Made by a program: the position numbers and the translations under genes
Assembly (NCBI GenBank): GCA_015057435.1
Contig: SVEJ01000006.1
Location: 1 to 57,010 of the forward strand
Direction: 5' to 3'
Length of the DNA: 57,010 nucleotides
Source: Lachnospiraceae bacterium
GTDB lineage: Bacteria > Bacillota > Clostridia > Lachnospirales > Lachnospiraceae
Notes under the pieces: generated by a model
What the model saw: the letters and a program-made list of their open reading frames with translations, nothing else
Told to the model about the DNA's origin: nothing
Database searches by the model: none
Shown here: piece by piece, positions 10,532-19,528 of the stretch
How positions within the stretch are numbered: position 1 is the first letter of the stretch
Layout: the number at the start of each line of letters is the position of its first letter

Positions 10532-10560
10532 TTGTCTTTATGAAAACATTGTGTTAGAAT
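10532..10560 (+). promoter_or_regulatory. Promoter for secG
   Basis: TTGTCT (10532-10537), 17-base spacer, TAGAAT (10555-10560). The GTG start of secG is 37 bases downstream with AGGAGGTG before it. Confidence 0.7.
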
Positions 10561-10596
10561 ATCGAATAGTGAGTTTTTGGAATAGGAGGTGTTTTT

Positions 10597-10827
10597 GTGA
10601 AGACAGCACTTACAATCGTATTTATTTTAGTTTGTATTATAACGATTTTATTAGTATTATGCCAGGAAGCGAAAGATAATGGTTTGGGAAGTCTTGCGGG
10701 TTCTCCGGCAGGCGAGACATACTGGAGCAAGAATAAGGGACATGATAAGAAGGTTGTTGCAACAATCTTTTGTGTGATACTCTTTTTGGGACTTGCATTG
10801 TTAATCAGCTCCAAGTGGATGAATTAG
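10597..10827 (+). CDS. secG: Preprotein translocase subunit SecG
   Basis: 76 residues with a GTG start preceded by AGGAGGTG. Two transmembrane segments (about 3-20 and 53-71) flank a polar loop containing the family motif LCQEAKDNGLGSLAGS. SecG assists SecYE in moving preproteins across the cytoplasmic membrane. The order secG-rnr-smpB-ssrA is common in Firmicutes. A terminator-like hairpin separates it from rnr, so downstream expression may depend on partial read-through. Confidence 0.95.
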   Translation: MKTALTIVFILVCIITILLVLCQEAKDNGLGSLAGSPAGETYWSKNKGHDKKVVATIFCVILFLGLALLISSKWMN

Positions 10828-10834
10828 ATGATTT

Positions 10835-10865
10835 AGCTGCTGCATAATTGTAGCAGCTTTTTCTT
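10835..10865 (+). terminator. Terminator between secG and rnr
   Basis: 10-bp stem AGCTGCTGCA/TGTAGCAGCT with one G-U pair (10835-10844 with 10849-10858) followed by TTTTTCTTTT. It probably attenuates transcription from secG into rnr. Confidence 0.85.
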
Positions 10866-10909
10866 TTGTTAAATTATTATAAATTATATTATGAACAGGA
10901 GGTGGTATT

Positions 10910-13114
10910 ATGTCAAAGCATGATGAGAGAAAGCAAAAAGTTTTACGTGTAATAAATGACAAGCATTATAAACCCTTAAAACAAAAGGAATTAGCATTTT
11001 TATTACAAGTGGAGCAAGAAGATAGAGAGGCCTTTAGAGAGATATTAAAAGAGTTGGTTGATGAAGGAAAAGTTTTGTTGACTAAGCGTGGCAAATACCA
11101 ATCTCTGTCGGATGTAACCAAGATAGGTGTTTTCACGGGAAATGCAAAAGGATTTGGTTTTGTTACTGTGGAAGGGGAAGAAGAGGATTACTTTGTTCCT
11201 GACTATGCAACGAAGGGCGCGATGCATGCGGATAAAGTAATGATAAAGATATTAAAAGCGCCGGTTGGCAGACGAAAAGAAGCTGAAGTTGTTCAAATTA
11301 TAGAACATGGTAACAAAGAAGTTGTAGGCTATTTCAAGAAGAGTAAAAATTTTGGCTTTGTAATTGCAGATAATCAAAAAATATCTGATGATATTTTTAT
11401 ATCTAAAAAGGATAGTATGGGTGCTGTTACCGGTCATAAAGTTGTTGTTAAAATTACAAGCTTTGGTAATGAAAAGAAAAAACCGGAAGGAAAGATTGTT
11501 GAGATATTAGGTCATGTCAATGATCCCGGTACGGATATATTATCGATTATCAGAGCATTTAATATACCAAATGAATATCCGGAAGAAGTGATGAAATCGT
11601 TAGCATCCGTTCCGGATGCTGTTTCGGAAAGTGAAATGGCTGGAAGACTTGATTTGCGTCATGTTAGAACAGTTACAATTGATGGAGAAGATGCAAAAGA
11701 TTTAGACGATGCAATTACACTTACAAAAAATGAGAAGGGATTTCAATTAGGTGTTCATATTGCAGATGTTACGCACTATGTGAAAGAAGGTTCACCGTTA
11801 GATAAAGAGGCGTTAAAACGAGGAACAAGTGTGTATCTGGTTGATCGTGTCATTCCTATGCTTCCACATCAATTGTCGAATGGTATTTGTTCATTGAATG
11901 CCGGCGAGGATCGTTTGGCACTTTCTTGTATAATGGATTTTGATTATTCGGGAAAAGTGATTGGACATAATGTGGCTAAGACGGTTATTCGTGTAGACCG
12001 GCGAATGAGTTATACGCAAGTAGATGGTATATTAAGAGCCAATGCAATAAAACAACACGGAATATATAATGGGATTAATTATGATGAAGAACAGCAGTCT
12101 CTTTCTGAGGAAGATGTTACATTATTACGTGAATTTGATTCATATTTACAATTTTTTGTAGAGATGCAGGAGTTATCTGATATAATTAGAAGACGTCGTA
12201 TGGATAGAGGTTCTATTGACTTTGATTTTCCGGAATCAAAGGTTATTGTTACAGAAGAGGGAGAACCTGTTGAAATTGCTCCATATGACAGAAATCCTGC
12301 ACATTTATTAATTGAAGATTTTATGTTGATGGCAAATGAAACCTTGGCAGAGATGTTTTTTTGGCAGGAGATACCATTTGAATATCGTGTACATGGTGAA
12401 CCGGATGAAGAAAAAGTGCAAAAACTTATGCAGATGATTTCAAATTTTGGTTATCATTTGAAGATTTCCGGTGACAATTTGCATCCAAAGGAATTTCAGA
12501 AACTGTTACAACGTATTAAAGGAAAGCCGGAAGAAGGGTTTGTCAGTAGAATGACATTAAGGACTATGCAACAAGCAAGATATTCTACACAATGTAGCGG
12601 GCATTTTGGATTGGCAACAAAGTATTATTGTCATTTTACTTCTCCAATTCGACGATATCCGGATTTACAAATTCATAGAATTATAAAAGAGTACTTGGAT
12701 GGAAAATTGTCACAAAGTCGCTTGGAACATTATGCATCTATTCTTGCGAAAGTTGCAGAAGCGAATTCAAGTTGTGAAAGAAAAGCTCAAGAAACAGAAA
12801 GAGAAGTGTTGAAACTTAAAAAGGCACAATATATGAGCAAAAGAATCGGATGTGAATACGAAGGTATTATCTCCGGTGTGACAGGATATGGCATATATGT
12901 TGAATTGCCAAATACAATCGAGGGTATGGTTCATATTGCAACGATACCGGATGATTTTTATATTTATCATGAAGAAACGATGTCAATTGTGGGAAAAGAG
13001 ACCGGAAAAGTTTATGCAATGGGGCAAAAGGTAAAGGTGAAAACAGTTGGCGTAGATAAATTATTACGGACGATTGACTTTGAGTTAATACAAGATGAGG
13101 AAGATGTCGAATAG
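10910..13114 (+). CDS. rnr: Ribonuclease R
   Basis: 734 residues, typical of RNase R, the processive 3'-5' exoribonuclease that degrades structured RNA and, with tmRNA-SmpB, nonstop mRNA. Order of domains: N-terminal winged helix (about 5-65), two cold-shock OB folds (about 75-215; note GFGFV and NFGFVIAD), the RNB catalytic domain (about 245-575) with the Mg-binding [12 protein letters not shown] motif, and a C-terminal S1 domain (about 640-727, beginning [21 protein letters not shown]). The start has AGGAGGTGG upstream. smpB follows after 14 bases, so the two are co-transcribed. Confidence 0.97.
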   Translation: MSKHDERKQKVLRVINDKHYKPLKQKELAFLLQVEQEDREAFREILKELVDEGKVLLTKRGKYQSLSDVTKIGVFTGNAKGFGFVTVEGEEEDYFVPDYATKGAMHADKVMIKILKAPVGRRKEAEVVQIIEHGNKEVVGYFKKSKNFGFVIADNQKISDDIFISKKDSMGAVTGHKVVVKITSFGNEKKKPEGKIVEILGHVNDPGTDILSIIRAFNIPNEYPEEVMKSLASVPDAVSESEMAGRLDLRHVRTVTIDGEDAKDLDDAITLTKNEKGFQLGVHIADVTHYVKEGSPLDKEALKRGTSVYLVDRVIPMLPHQLSNGICSLNAGEDRLALSCIMDFDYSGKVIGHNVAKTVIRVDRRMSYTQVDGILRANAIKQHGIYNGINYDEEQQSLSEEDVTLLREFDSYLQFFVEMQELSDIIRRRRMDRGSIDFDFPESKVIVTEEGEPVEIAPYDRNPAHLLIEDFMLMANETLAEMFFWQEIPFEYRVHGEPDEEKVQKLMQMISNFGYHLKISGDNLHPKEFQKLLQRIKGKPEEGFVSRMTLRTMQQARYSTQCSGHFGLATKYYCHFTSPIRRYPDLQIHRIIKEYLDGKLSQSRLEHYASILAKVAEANSSCERKAQETEREVLKLKKAQYMSKRIGCEYEGIISGVTGYGIYVELPNTIEGMVHIATIPDDFYIYHEETMSIVGKETGKVYAMGQKVKVKTVGVDKLLRTIDFELIQDEEDVE

Positions 13115-13128
13115 AAAAGAGGGATGAC

Positions 13129-13599
13129 ATGCCAAAACAAAAAGGTGAACGTTTAATTGCCAATAATAAAAAAGCGTATTATGATTATTTTATTGATGAA
13201 AAATTTGAAGCTGGTATAGCATTGCATGGAACAGAAGTAAAGTCTTTGCGTCTGGGTCATTGTAGTATTAAGGAAGCTTTTGTTTCTGTTGAAAACGGAG
13301 AAGTGTATATTAGGCAAATGCATATTTCTCCGTATGAAAAGGGAAATATATTTAATAAGGACCCGTTAAGACCAAGAAAGTTGTTGCTTCATAAGTATGA
13401 AATCAATAAGATTATGGGACAGGCGAAGATGAAAGGCTATACAATTGTTCCGCTACGGGTTTACTTTCGAGACAGTCTTGTTAAGATTGAAATAGGACTT
13501 GCCAGAGGTAAAAAACTCTATGATAAGAGAAAGGATATTGCGAAAAAAGATATAAAACGTGAAGCTGAAAAAGAATTCAAAATCCGTAATTTGGGATAA
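13129..13599 (+). CDS. smpB: SsrA-binding protein SmpB
   Basis: 156 residues, full length. Family motifs: the N-terminal [20 protein letters not shown]-type strand, [25 protein letters not shown], and the C-terminal basic helix [18 protein letters not shown] that enters the vacant mRNA channel. SmpB carries tmRNA to stalled ribosomes. ssrA itself lies about 470 bases downstream on the same strand and rnr is 14 bases upstream, so the whole trans-translation pathway is clustered. Confidence 0.98.
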   Translation: MPKQKGERLIANNKKAYYDYFIDEKFEAGIALHGTEVKSLRLGHCSIKEAFVSVENGEVYIRQMHISPYEKGNIFNKDPLRPRKLLLHKYEINKIMGQAKMKGYTIVPLRVYFRDSLVKIEIGLARGKKLYDKRKDIAKKDIKREAEKEFKIRNLG

Positions 13600-13719
13600 A
13601 TTGACATGTTTTTATGTTGTTTCACGAAAAATTCATTTTATTTTTTCTCTTAATGTGGTATTATTAGGATGATAATTTGCGATGCATTATGTTGTCGCGA
13701 CAATACACAGGAGGAAGTT

Positions 13720-14025
13720 ATGAGTCAGGCAAAGGTAGACCAGAGAAAATATCAAAAAAAACATCGTAAGGAAATTGAACGCAAGAAAAAGATATCTACA
13801 GCAATCAAATGTATTGTTGCTGCATTGATTTTGGGTGTGTTTATTGGTATTCCTGCAGGATTGAGTATATATAAGAGCATTCCGAGATATGTTGGAGATT
13901 CTTCTTTAGAATCATTTGTTAAGACATATTTTACAGATACTTATTCAGAGGATTTGAAAGCGTTAGAAGAAAGATTAACAACATCAAAGGAAAACGCTGC
14001 ACAAGCTGCTACAACACAGGAATAG
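13720..14025 (+). CDS. Small single-pass membrane protein, function unknown
   Basis: 101 residues from the ATG at 13720, preceded by AGGAGG at 13709-13714; an in-frame ATG at 13669 lacks a ribosome-binding site. A very basic N-terminus (KYQKKHRKEIERKKK) precedes one hydrophobic segment (about residues 29-50). A mostly polar 50-residue tail ending in a Thr/Ala/Gln-rich stretch follows. The positive-inside rule puts the N-terminus in the cytosol. It lies between smpB and ssrA. I do not recognise a family; the position may simply be conserved context in this clade. Confidence 0.7.
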   Translation: MSQAKVDQRKYQKKHRKEIERKKKISTAIKCIVAALILGVFIGIPAGLSIYKSIPRYVGDSSLESFVKTYFTDTYSEDLKALEERLTTSKENAAQAATTQE

Positions 14026-14067
14026 GATAAAAACAATATGTTTAATCAGACAAACTGATATATATCA

Positions 14068-14409
14068 GGGGTTGTACTGGTTTCGACGGGGATTTAGAAG
14101 TTATGGAAGCCATTGATGGACCAGGACCATCTAAAAACTTGGAAATAAATATAAACGCAGACAATAAGTTAGCGTACGCTGCCTAATGGCAGCTGTCTTA
14201 CCTAAGTTCACCCATGGCTTAGGATAAGGCATCAAAACAGTGGGGAACTTTGCTGTGAAAGCTTTGACACAGTAAAAGATTTATGAAGCTACTAAGACCA
14301 ATAGCCTGTCGGTTGGCGATTGGTCGAGGGAATGTCAAATAAGCGACTGTAATGGGAGATGCCGTAATGGAAGAGTCTTCGGACAGGGGTTCGATTCCCC
14401 TCAGCTCCA
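14068..14409 (+). ncRNA. ssrA: Transfer-messenger RNA (tmRNA)
   Basis: The 5' end GGGGTTG (14068-14074) pairs with CAGCTCC (14402-14408) as the tRNA-like acceptor stem. GGTTTCGAC follows on the 5' side, and the T-arm AGGGGTTCGATTCCCCT lies on the 3' side. The reading frame at 14157-14186 most likely encodes the tag ADNKLAYAA followed by TAA, with resume codon GCA at 14157. The hydrophobic AYAA end suits ClpXP-type proteolysis. After the discriminator A the DNA reads CTA, so CCA is not encoded and must be added. A terminator follows at 14427. Exact mature ends are inferred from pairing. Confidence 0.95.
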
Positions 14410-14426
14410 CTATCATGGACAGATAG

Positions 14427-14460
14427 TAGCCTTCCCCTTGTGGAAAGGCTATTTTTCTTT
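14427..14460 (+). terminator. Intrinsic terminator after ssrA
   Basis: Stem TAGCCTTCC with GGAAAGGCTA (14427-14435 with 14442-14451, one bulged A), followed by TTTTTCTTTT. Confidence 0.88.
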
Positions 14461-14475
14461 TAGAAAGGAGTTAAT

Positions 14476-15030
14476 ATGGATAACAATTCTCTTATTGTTG
14501 AAGGATTTGTTTTTCCGAGTTATAAGGAAGCGCAGATTGCACAAAAAGAACAAGACAATATTGAAGCCATCCGTCGGAGAATAAAAGGTGCAGATGGTAA
14601 GACTACGTATGAATTATATTGTAAATTAATAGAACGTGATATGTTTCGTACAATGGTTGGATATGGTTTTTTGTATGAAATGCGATATCATTTGATGGAA
14701 CAGTACGGATATAGAGAACAAGAACTGCCGCACGTGCAATTACCAAAACGTATGGAATATGATAGCATGGCGCAATTGAATCAAGGCAAATTGGAATCTA
14801 AGGTGCAAAACCTCATGTTAATAAAAACCAAAATGACAATAACAATCGTTGCACTTATCTTTATTATTGTGGCGATGTTAATCATTGCTGCGGTTAATCC
14901 GAATGTAGGATATGTGAATACGGAGCACAAAATTTTGAATAAGTATTCATTTTGGCAAGAGGAGTTGGAACGTCGAGAAGCTGTAATCAAAGAAAAGGAA
15001 GAACAATTAAAGATTGATTCTGAAGAATAG
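14476..15030 (+). CDS. Single-pass membrane protein, function unknown
   Basis: 184 residues with AAAGGAG at 14463-14469. The N-terminal 110 residues are soluble and helix-rich (FPSYKEAQIAQKEQDNIEAIRRRI). One transmembrane segment lies at about residues 120-140. The C-terminal tail from about 155 is a charged coiled coil (QEELERREAVIKEKEEQLK). No enzyme motif is seen and I do not recognise the family. It sits alone between the ssrA terminator and its own terminator at 15084. Confidence 0.75.
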   Translation: MDNNSLIVEGFVFPSYKEAQIAQKEQDNIEAIRRRIKGADGKTTYELYCKLIERDMFRTMVGYGFLYEMRYHLMEQYGYREQELPHVQLPKRMEYDSMAQLNQGKLESKVQNLMLIKTKMTITIVALIFIIVAMLIIAAVNPNVGYVNTEHKILNKYSFWQEELERREAVIKEKEEQLKIDSEE

Positions 15031-15083
15031 GTCACAATTAGAACATATTTTATGTGTATAATGAGCCTAGGCATTGAATTCGA

Positions 15084-15115
15084 AAAGAGACAGATTCTTT
15101 CCTGTCTCTTTTTCT
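15084..15115 (+). terminator. Intrinsic terminator before the two-component genes
   Basis: 10-bp stem AAAGAGACAG/CTGTCTCTTT (15084-15093 with 15102-15111), 8-base loop, T-run running on to TTTC. Confidence 0.88.
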
Positions 15116-15132
15116 ATCATAAGGAGGATTTT

Positions 15133-15816
15133 ATGAATTCTATAAAAATATTGGTTGTAGACGATGAAGTTCGTATGCGCAAATTAGTAAAAGACTTTTT
15201 GGTAAAACGTGGATTTATGGTAATAGAAGCATCCAACGGTGAAGAAGCAATTGATTTATTTGTAAAGGATAAGGACATAGCATTGGTAATTCTTGATGTT
15301 ATGATGCCTAAGATGGATGGATGGGAAGCCTGCAAAGAAATCAGAGGGATATCGGAAGTGCCGATTATCATGCTTACTGCGAAAAGTGATGAGCGTGATG
15401 AATTGTTAGGTTTTGAACTTGGTGTTGATGAGTACATTACAAAGCCGTTTAGTCCCAAAATTCTTATGGCGCGAGTGGAGGCAATTTTACGTAGAACTTC
15501 GTCAGTTTCTTCAGATGACTTGTTATCTGCCGGTGAGATTGAATTAGATATTGCAGCGCATACAGTGAAAGTTTCCGGCAATTTGGTTGAATTAAGCTAC
15601 AAAGAATTTGAATTGTTGAATTATTTTGTTGTGAATCAAGGCGTTGCGCTTTCCAGAGAGAAGATTCTGAATCATGTATGGAATTATGACTATTTTGGAG
15701 ATGCAAGAACAATTGATACGCACGTTAAAAAATTGAGAAATAAGTTAGGTGATTGCGGAGATTATATCAAAACAATCTGGGGTATGGGATACAAATTTAG
15801 TGTAGAAGAGGAATAG
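15133..15816 (+). CDS. OmpR/PhoB-family response regulator
   Basis: 227 residues from the ATG at 15133, preceded by AAGGAGG at 15120-15126; longer in-frame starts run through the upstream terminator and are rejected. The receiver domain (about 1-118) has the acidic pocket VVDDE, phospho-acceptor Asp55 in VILDVMMP, and the KPF motif. The C-terminal winged helix (about 130-225) shows SYKEFELL, VSREKILNHVW-like and RTIDTHVKKLRNKLG. It should act as a DNA-binding transcription factor controlled by the kinase encoded 1 base downstream. The target genes are not evident. Confidence 0.95.
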   Translation: MNSIKILVVDDEVRMRKLVKDFLVKRGFMVIEASNGEEAIDLFVKDKDIALVILDVMMPKMDGWEACKEIRGISEVPIIMLTAKSDERDELLGFELGVDEYITKPFSPKILMARVEAILRRTSSVSSDDLLSAGEIELDIAAHTVKVSGNLVELSYKEFELLNYFVVNQGVALSREKILNHVWNYDYFGDARTIDTHVKKLRNKLGDCGDYIKTIWGMGYKFSVEEE

Positions 15817-15817
15817 T

Positions 15818-17338
15818 ATGATAACAAGGTTAAAACGTTCTTTACGTTTCAAATTAACAATGTTTTTGATGGTGCTAATGATCATGACGATATTTGGCTC
15901 TATTCTTGTTACTCAATTATGTGTAAAAGATTTCTTTTTGAGTGAATTAAAATACCGCATGATTACGATGTATAATGATGTGAATTTCATCTTTTCTAAT
16001 AATAATATATCCGACAAAGATATATCAGAACAATTGTCGCGTCTGGCTGCCAATGGTGAAATTAATATTATTGTTTTACGTCAGGATAGTACGATTTTTA
16101 GTAACATCAATGAAGAAAGTGAAATGTGGGATAGTATGCAATCAATTGCTTCCCTGTTAGAAGGAAAAAGTGAGAATAATCTCAATGATAGTTATTATGA
16201 ACCGGGACAGGGGTATTGGGTTTTTCATCAACATTATGATAAACAATTGGATTCTAATTTTTATGATTTGGTTGGAGTCTTAAATGATGGAAGTTTGATT
16301 GCATTGCGTTCTTCGGTTGTTCGCTTTAATGAAAGTGTTGCTACGACGATGAAGTTATATATTTATATTGGATTAGTTTCTATTTTTGTAGGATGCATTG
16401 CAATGTTTTTTGTAAGCAGCTCCTATGTAAAACCGATTCATCAGATGGCACGTGCAGCCAAAAAAATGGCGCAACTTGATTTTGATGTAAAAGTGGTTAA
16501 TCGTTCAAAAGATGAAATTGGTGAATTAGGTGAAAGTATTAATTCGATGTCCAGAGAACTTGAAACAACGATATCCGAGCTTAAAACTGCAAATGCGAAG
16601 TTACAGCAAGATATCGAAAAAAGAACGCAGCTTGATGAAATGCGAAAAGAATTTTTATCTCATGTATCCCATGAATTAAAGACACCGATTGCTTTAATTC
16701 AAGGATATGCAGAAGGTTTGAAGGAAAATATATTAGATGATCAGGAAAGTAAAGAATTTTATTGTGAAGTCATCATCGATGAGGCCGAGCGTATGAATCA
16801 GATGGTGAAGAAATTACTCACACTCAATGAATTAGAGTTTGGTTTGGATAAGATTAATTTTGAAAGGTTTGATGTTGTAGAGATGATGCGTAATGTCAAT
16901 GCATCTTCAGAAATTATGATTCAGCAAAATGAAATTCAACTAAAATTTGATTTTGATCAGCCTATTTTTGTATGGGCAGATGAATTTTTAATAGAAGAGG
17001 TATATCGAAATTATTTGAGTAATGCAATTCATTATGCATCCGGCAATAAAGAAGTTCTTGTTTCTTCAGTGATAAACGGCGAACTGCTTAGGATAGAAGT
17101 ATATAATGAAGGTTTGCATATTCCGGAGGATGAATTAGATAAAATATGGATTAAGTTTTATAAAATCGATAAAGCGCGTACAAGAGCATATGGAGGTAAT
17201 GGTATCGGGTTATCAATTGTTAAGGCGACAATGCAATTACACAATAGAAAATGTGGTGTTTATAATAAGGAAAACGGCGTTGTTTTTTATTTTGATTTGG
17301 AACTGTCAAAACAACATATACATGATGAAATGTGTTGA
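15818..17338 (+). CDS. Membrane sensor histidine kinase
   Basis: 506 residues. Two transmembrane segments (about 12-34 and 178-200) bracket a roughly 145-residue extracytoplasmic sensor region. HAMP (about 200-255) and a dimerisation/phosphoacceptor domain follow, with His285 in SHVSHELKTP. The C-terminal HATPase has an N box (NYLSNAIHYA) and a G box (GGNGIGLSIV). It autophosphorylates and passes phosphate to the regulator encoded immediately upstream. The sensor region has no motif that identifies a ligand. The lipoprotein gene 63 bases downstream may belong to the same unit. Confidence 0.95.
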   Translation: MITRLKRSLRFKLTMFLMVLMIMTIFGSILVTQLCVKDFFLSELKYRMITMYNDVNFIFSNNNISDKDISEQLSRLAANGEINIIVLRQDSTIFSNINEESEMWDSMQSIASLLEGKSENNLNDSYYEPGQGYWVFHQHYDKQLDSNFYDLVGVLNDGSLIALRSSVVRFNESVATTMKLYIYIGLVSIFVGCIAMFFVSSSYVKPIHQMARAAKKMAQLDFDVKVVNRSKDEIGELGESINSMSRELETTISELKTANAKLQQDIEKRTQLDEMRKEFLSHVSHELKTPIALIQGYAEGLKENILDDQESKEFYCEVIIDEAERMNQMVKKLLTLNELEFGLDKINFERFDVVEMMRNVNASSEIMIQQNEIQLKFDFDQPIFVWADEFLIEEVYRNYLSNAIHYASGNKEVLVSSVINGELLRIEVYNEGLHIPEDELDKIWIKFYKIDKARTRAYGGNGIGLSIVKATMQLHNRKCGVYNKENGVVFYFDLELSKQHIHDEMC

Positions 17339-17401
17339 AGAAATGGCAACTTCATGTTAAAATAGTAACAGAATATTGTCGTGTAATGTTGAGGGTAGAA
17401 C

Positions 17402-18178
17402 ATGATTAGAAAATCTATAATTTTAGTCATGATTTCCTTTTGTATATTGGGATTAACAGGTTGTACAAAAGTGATTGATTTGACTGATGAAGAAACGCAA
17501 TTAATTGCTGAATATGCAGCGGAACTTCTTTTGAAATATGATATTAATTATGTGGATAAGATTGAGGAAGGCCAAAAGAAGGAAGATGAATTGTTGTCAG
17601 AAATGATGCAAACGACGCAAGAGACAACGCAGATGCCGACTGAAGAGGTAGAAGAATCTACAGATGTTTCAGAGGAGAAGGAAGAACCTGCAAGTGAACA
17701 AGAGACAACACAAAGTGATGTAATTGATGACAAGCCTGCGGTACAGGTTGAAACAGACATCGCCAAGGTTCTTGGAATGGATGATGTTACAATTACATTT
17801 CGGGATTATGCGATTGTAGACAAATACCCTGCTACAGATGAACAAGGAGAATTTATCTATTTGGAAGCGTCGCAGGGTTATCAGTTGCTTGTTTTACATT
17901 TTGACGTCAAGAATACAACATCAGATATCGTGAATCTTTCATTAATTGATAAAGAGATTGATTACAGAATTGTATGCAATGATACGAAAGCTGCTAAGCC
18001 GATGCTTACGATTTTGATGAATGATTTGGGAACGTATGAGATGAATGTAGAGCCTGATATACAAGAAGAAGCAGTTTTGATTTTTCAAGTGTCGGACGGG
18101 ATGAAAGATATCTTGGAAACCATTGATTTATATGTGACATATAACGATTCTGAAAGTAAGATTCAGATTTTACAATAA
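17402..18178 (+). CDS. Lipoprotein with low-complexity linker and DUF4352-like domain
   Basis: 258 residues. A signal peptide with lipobox LTGC (Cys near residue 21) marks a membrane-anchored lipoprotein. A Glu/Thr-rich linker (about 60-115, with repeated TTQ and EE motifs) leads to a C-terminal beta-rich domain containing YLEASQGYQLLVLHFDVKN. That is reminiscent of the DUF4352 immunoglobulin-like fold common in Firmicutes lipoproteins. It is 63 bases after the sensor kinase and 14 bases before cheV, with no clear terminator. Coupling to the two-component system is inference. A second lipoprotein of similar plan is at 23100. Confidence 0.78.
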   Translation: MIRKSIILVMISFCILGLTGCTKVIDLTDEETQLIAEYAAELLLKYDINYVDKIEEGQKKEDELLSEMMQTTQETTQMPTEEVEESTDVSEEKEEPASEQETTQSDVIDDKPAVQVETDIAKVLGMDDVTITFRDYAIVDKYPATDEQGEFIYLEASQGYQLLVLHFDVKNTTSDIVNLSLIDKEIDYRIVCNDTKAAKPMLTILMNDLGTYEMNVEPDIQEEAVLIFQVSDGMKDILETIDLYVTYNDSESKIQILQ

Positions 18179-18192
18179 AGGGGGTAACGAAT

Positions 18193-19104
18193 ATGGATAC
18201 GAATATTTTATTGGAAAGCGGCACGAATGAGCTTGAGGTATTAGAGTTTACGATTTGTGGTAATCATTATGGGATTAATGTAGCAAAAGTTAGAGAAATA
18301 TTAACAATGACAGAGATTACACCAATTCCTAATTCACATCCATGTATCGAAGGTATTTTTATGCCGCGTGATACCATTATTACAGTTATTAATCTTGTAA
18401 AAGCATTAGGGTTTCCTGAGAAGATGGATAAGAGTAATGATATGTTGATTGTTACGAATTTTAACAATCTGAATATAGCTTTTGATGTTGATCAGGTATT
18501 AGGTATTCATCGTGTTTCATGGCAAGATATTGTGAAACCTGATGCTACAGTGAATGCACCGGGTGCGGGAATTGCAACAGGTATCATTAAGAAATTGCAA
18601 GATTTAATTATTATATTAGATTTTGAACGTATTGTAGAAGAAATTTGTCCGGAAACAAGCATTAAGATGTCGCAGATTAGACAACTTGGAGAAAGAGAAC
18701 GTAATACAATTCCGATTATTGTTGCAGAAGATTCTCCAATGCTTCAAAAACTTGTTAAGGATGCATTAACATCAGCAGGATATACGAATCTACACATATT
18801 TGCGAATGGTCAGGAAGCTTGGGATAAGTTGCTTGAGTTGAAAAAGAATAATGGTGTTGATTATGGTGTGAAATGTGTACTTACAGATATTGAGATGCCG
18901 CAGATGGATGGTCACAGATTGATTCGTCTGATTAAGAGTGATGATGCATTGAAACATTTACCAATCATAATATTCTCGTCACTTATTAATGATGATATGA
19001 AACGAAAAGGTGAAAGTCTTGGTGCCAATGCGCAGATTTCGAAACCGGAGATCGGACAACTTGTTAGTTGCATAGATGAGTTGGTTTCTGAATTGAATGG
19101 ATAA
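18193..19104 (+). CDS. cheV: Chemotaxis coupling protein CheV
   Basis: 303 residues with two domains: an N-terminal CheW-like domain (about 10-160; FTICGNHYGINVAKVREI, TPIPNSHPCIEGIFMPRD) and a C-terminal receiver (about 178-300; IIVAEDSPMLQKLV, acceptor Asp in TDIEMPQMDG, FSSLINDDMKRKGESLGANAQISKP). CheV couples receptors to CheA and adapts through receiver phosphorylation. No other chemotaxis or flagellar gene is in the window, so it is an orphan here. AAAGGGGGT precedes the start. Confidence 0.95.
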   Translation: MDTNILLESGTNELEVLEFTICGNHYGINVAKVREILTMTEITPIPNSHPCIEGIFMPRDTIITVINLVKALGFPEKMDKSNDMLIVTNFNNLNIAFDVDQVLGIHRVSWQDIVKPDATVNAPGAGIATGIIKKLQDLIIILDFERIVEEICPETSIKMSQIRQLGERERNTIPIIVAEDSPMLQKLVKDALTSAGYTNLHIFANGQEAWDKLLELKKNNGVDYGVKCVLTDIEMPQMDGHRLIRLIKSDDALKHLPIIIFSSLINDDMKRKGESLGANAQISKPEIGQLVSCIDELVSELNG

Positions 19105-19105
19105 T

Positions 19106-19137
19106 AAAAAAAGGTTGCTATATGCAACCTTTTTTTA
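19106..19137. terminator. Bidirectional terminator between cheV and the reverse-strand gene
   Basis: Stem AAGGTTGC/GCAACCTT (19111-19118 with 19124-19131), loop TATAT, flanked by an A-run and a T-run so that it can act on both strands. It serves the two convergent genes. Confidence 0.88.
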
Positions 19138-19338
19138 TTAATCTAATGTGAATTCACCTTTGATGTCATCATTGAATACGCAATATACCATGTTTTCTTC
19201 CGGCTTAACATAAACCTGAAGAGAAGTTAATTCAGAAGCTTTCTTTCCCATTGATGTCCATATTTTCTTTGCTTTGGTAACCAATGCTTTCTCCTCTAAT
19301 TGCTTTTCCTGATATTCAACATATAATGTAGACTTCAT
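19138..19338 (-). CDS. Small conserved protein (DUF6465-like)
   Basis: 66 residues, reverse strand, with AAGGAGG before the start. The sequence (MKSTLYVEYQEKQ..., VYVKPEENMVYCVFND) looks like a compact mixed alpha/beta fold with no membrane segment or signal. It resembles small Lachnospiraceae proteins that I would assign to DUF6465 from memory. Function is unknown. It is monocistronic, with a consensus promoter at 19377-19405 and a shared terminator with cheV. Confidence 0.75.
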   Translation of the reverse strand: MKSTLYVEYQEKQLEEKALVTKAKKIWTSMGKKASELTSLQVYVKPEENMVYCVFNDDIKGEFTLD

Positions 19339-19376
19339 TTTTTTTCCTCCTTCTGTAATGACGATATATTCAATAT

Positions 19377-19405
19377 ATAATAATTTTTTTTAAAATGCAA
19401 GTCAA
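19377..19405 (-). promoter_or_regulatory. Promoter for the DUF6465-like gene
   Basis: Read on the reverse strand: TTGACT (19400-19405), 17-base spacer containing eight A residues, TATTAT (19377-19382). Start codon about 40 bases downstream. Confidence 0.75.
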
Positions 19406-19451
19406 ATAAAAACATGTAATAAAATTAATCATAGTATGTTCGTCATGTTTC

Positions 19452-19480
19452 TTGTTAAAATATAAAAGATATGGTACAAT
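19452..19480 (+). promoter_or_regulatory. Promoter for the 19529-23058 unit
   Basis: TTGTTA (19452-19457), 17-base spacer, TACAAT (19475-19480), 49 bases before the start at 19529. Confidence 0.65.
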
Positions 19481-19528
19481 AACTATGTTTGTTTATTAGT
19501 AGCACGTATAAGAATAAGAGGTGTGTTT

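Noticed and set aside
13601-13606. TTGACA as a promoter for the small gene at 13720
   Set aside because: No -10 is found at 16-18 bases; the TATTAT at 13659 is too far away and lacks its own -35.
15057-15062. TATAAT that might be the two-component promoter
   Set aside because: No -35 at the right spacing, and a transcript from it would meet the terminator at 15084-15111 almost at once.
15052-15132. Longer N-terminus for the response regulator
   Set aside because: It would translate a strong intrinsic terminator and add residues before the conserved receiver start; AAGGAGG supports 15133.
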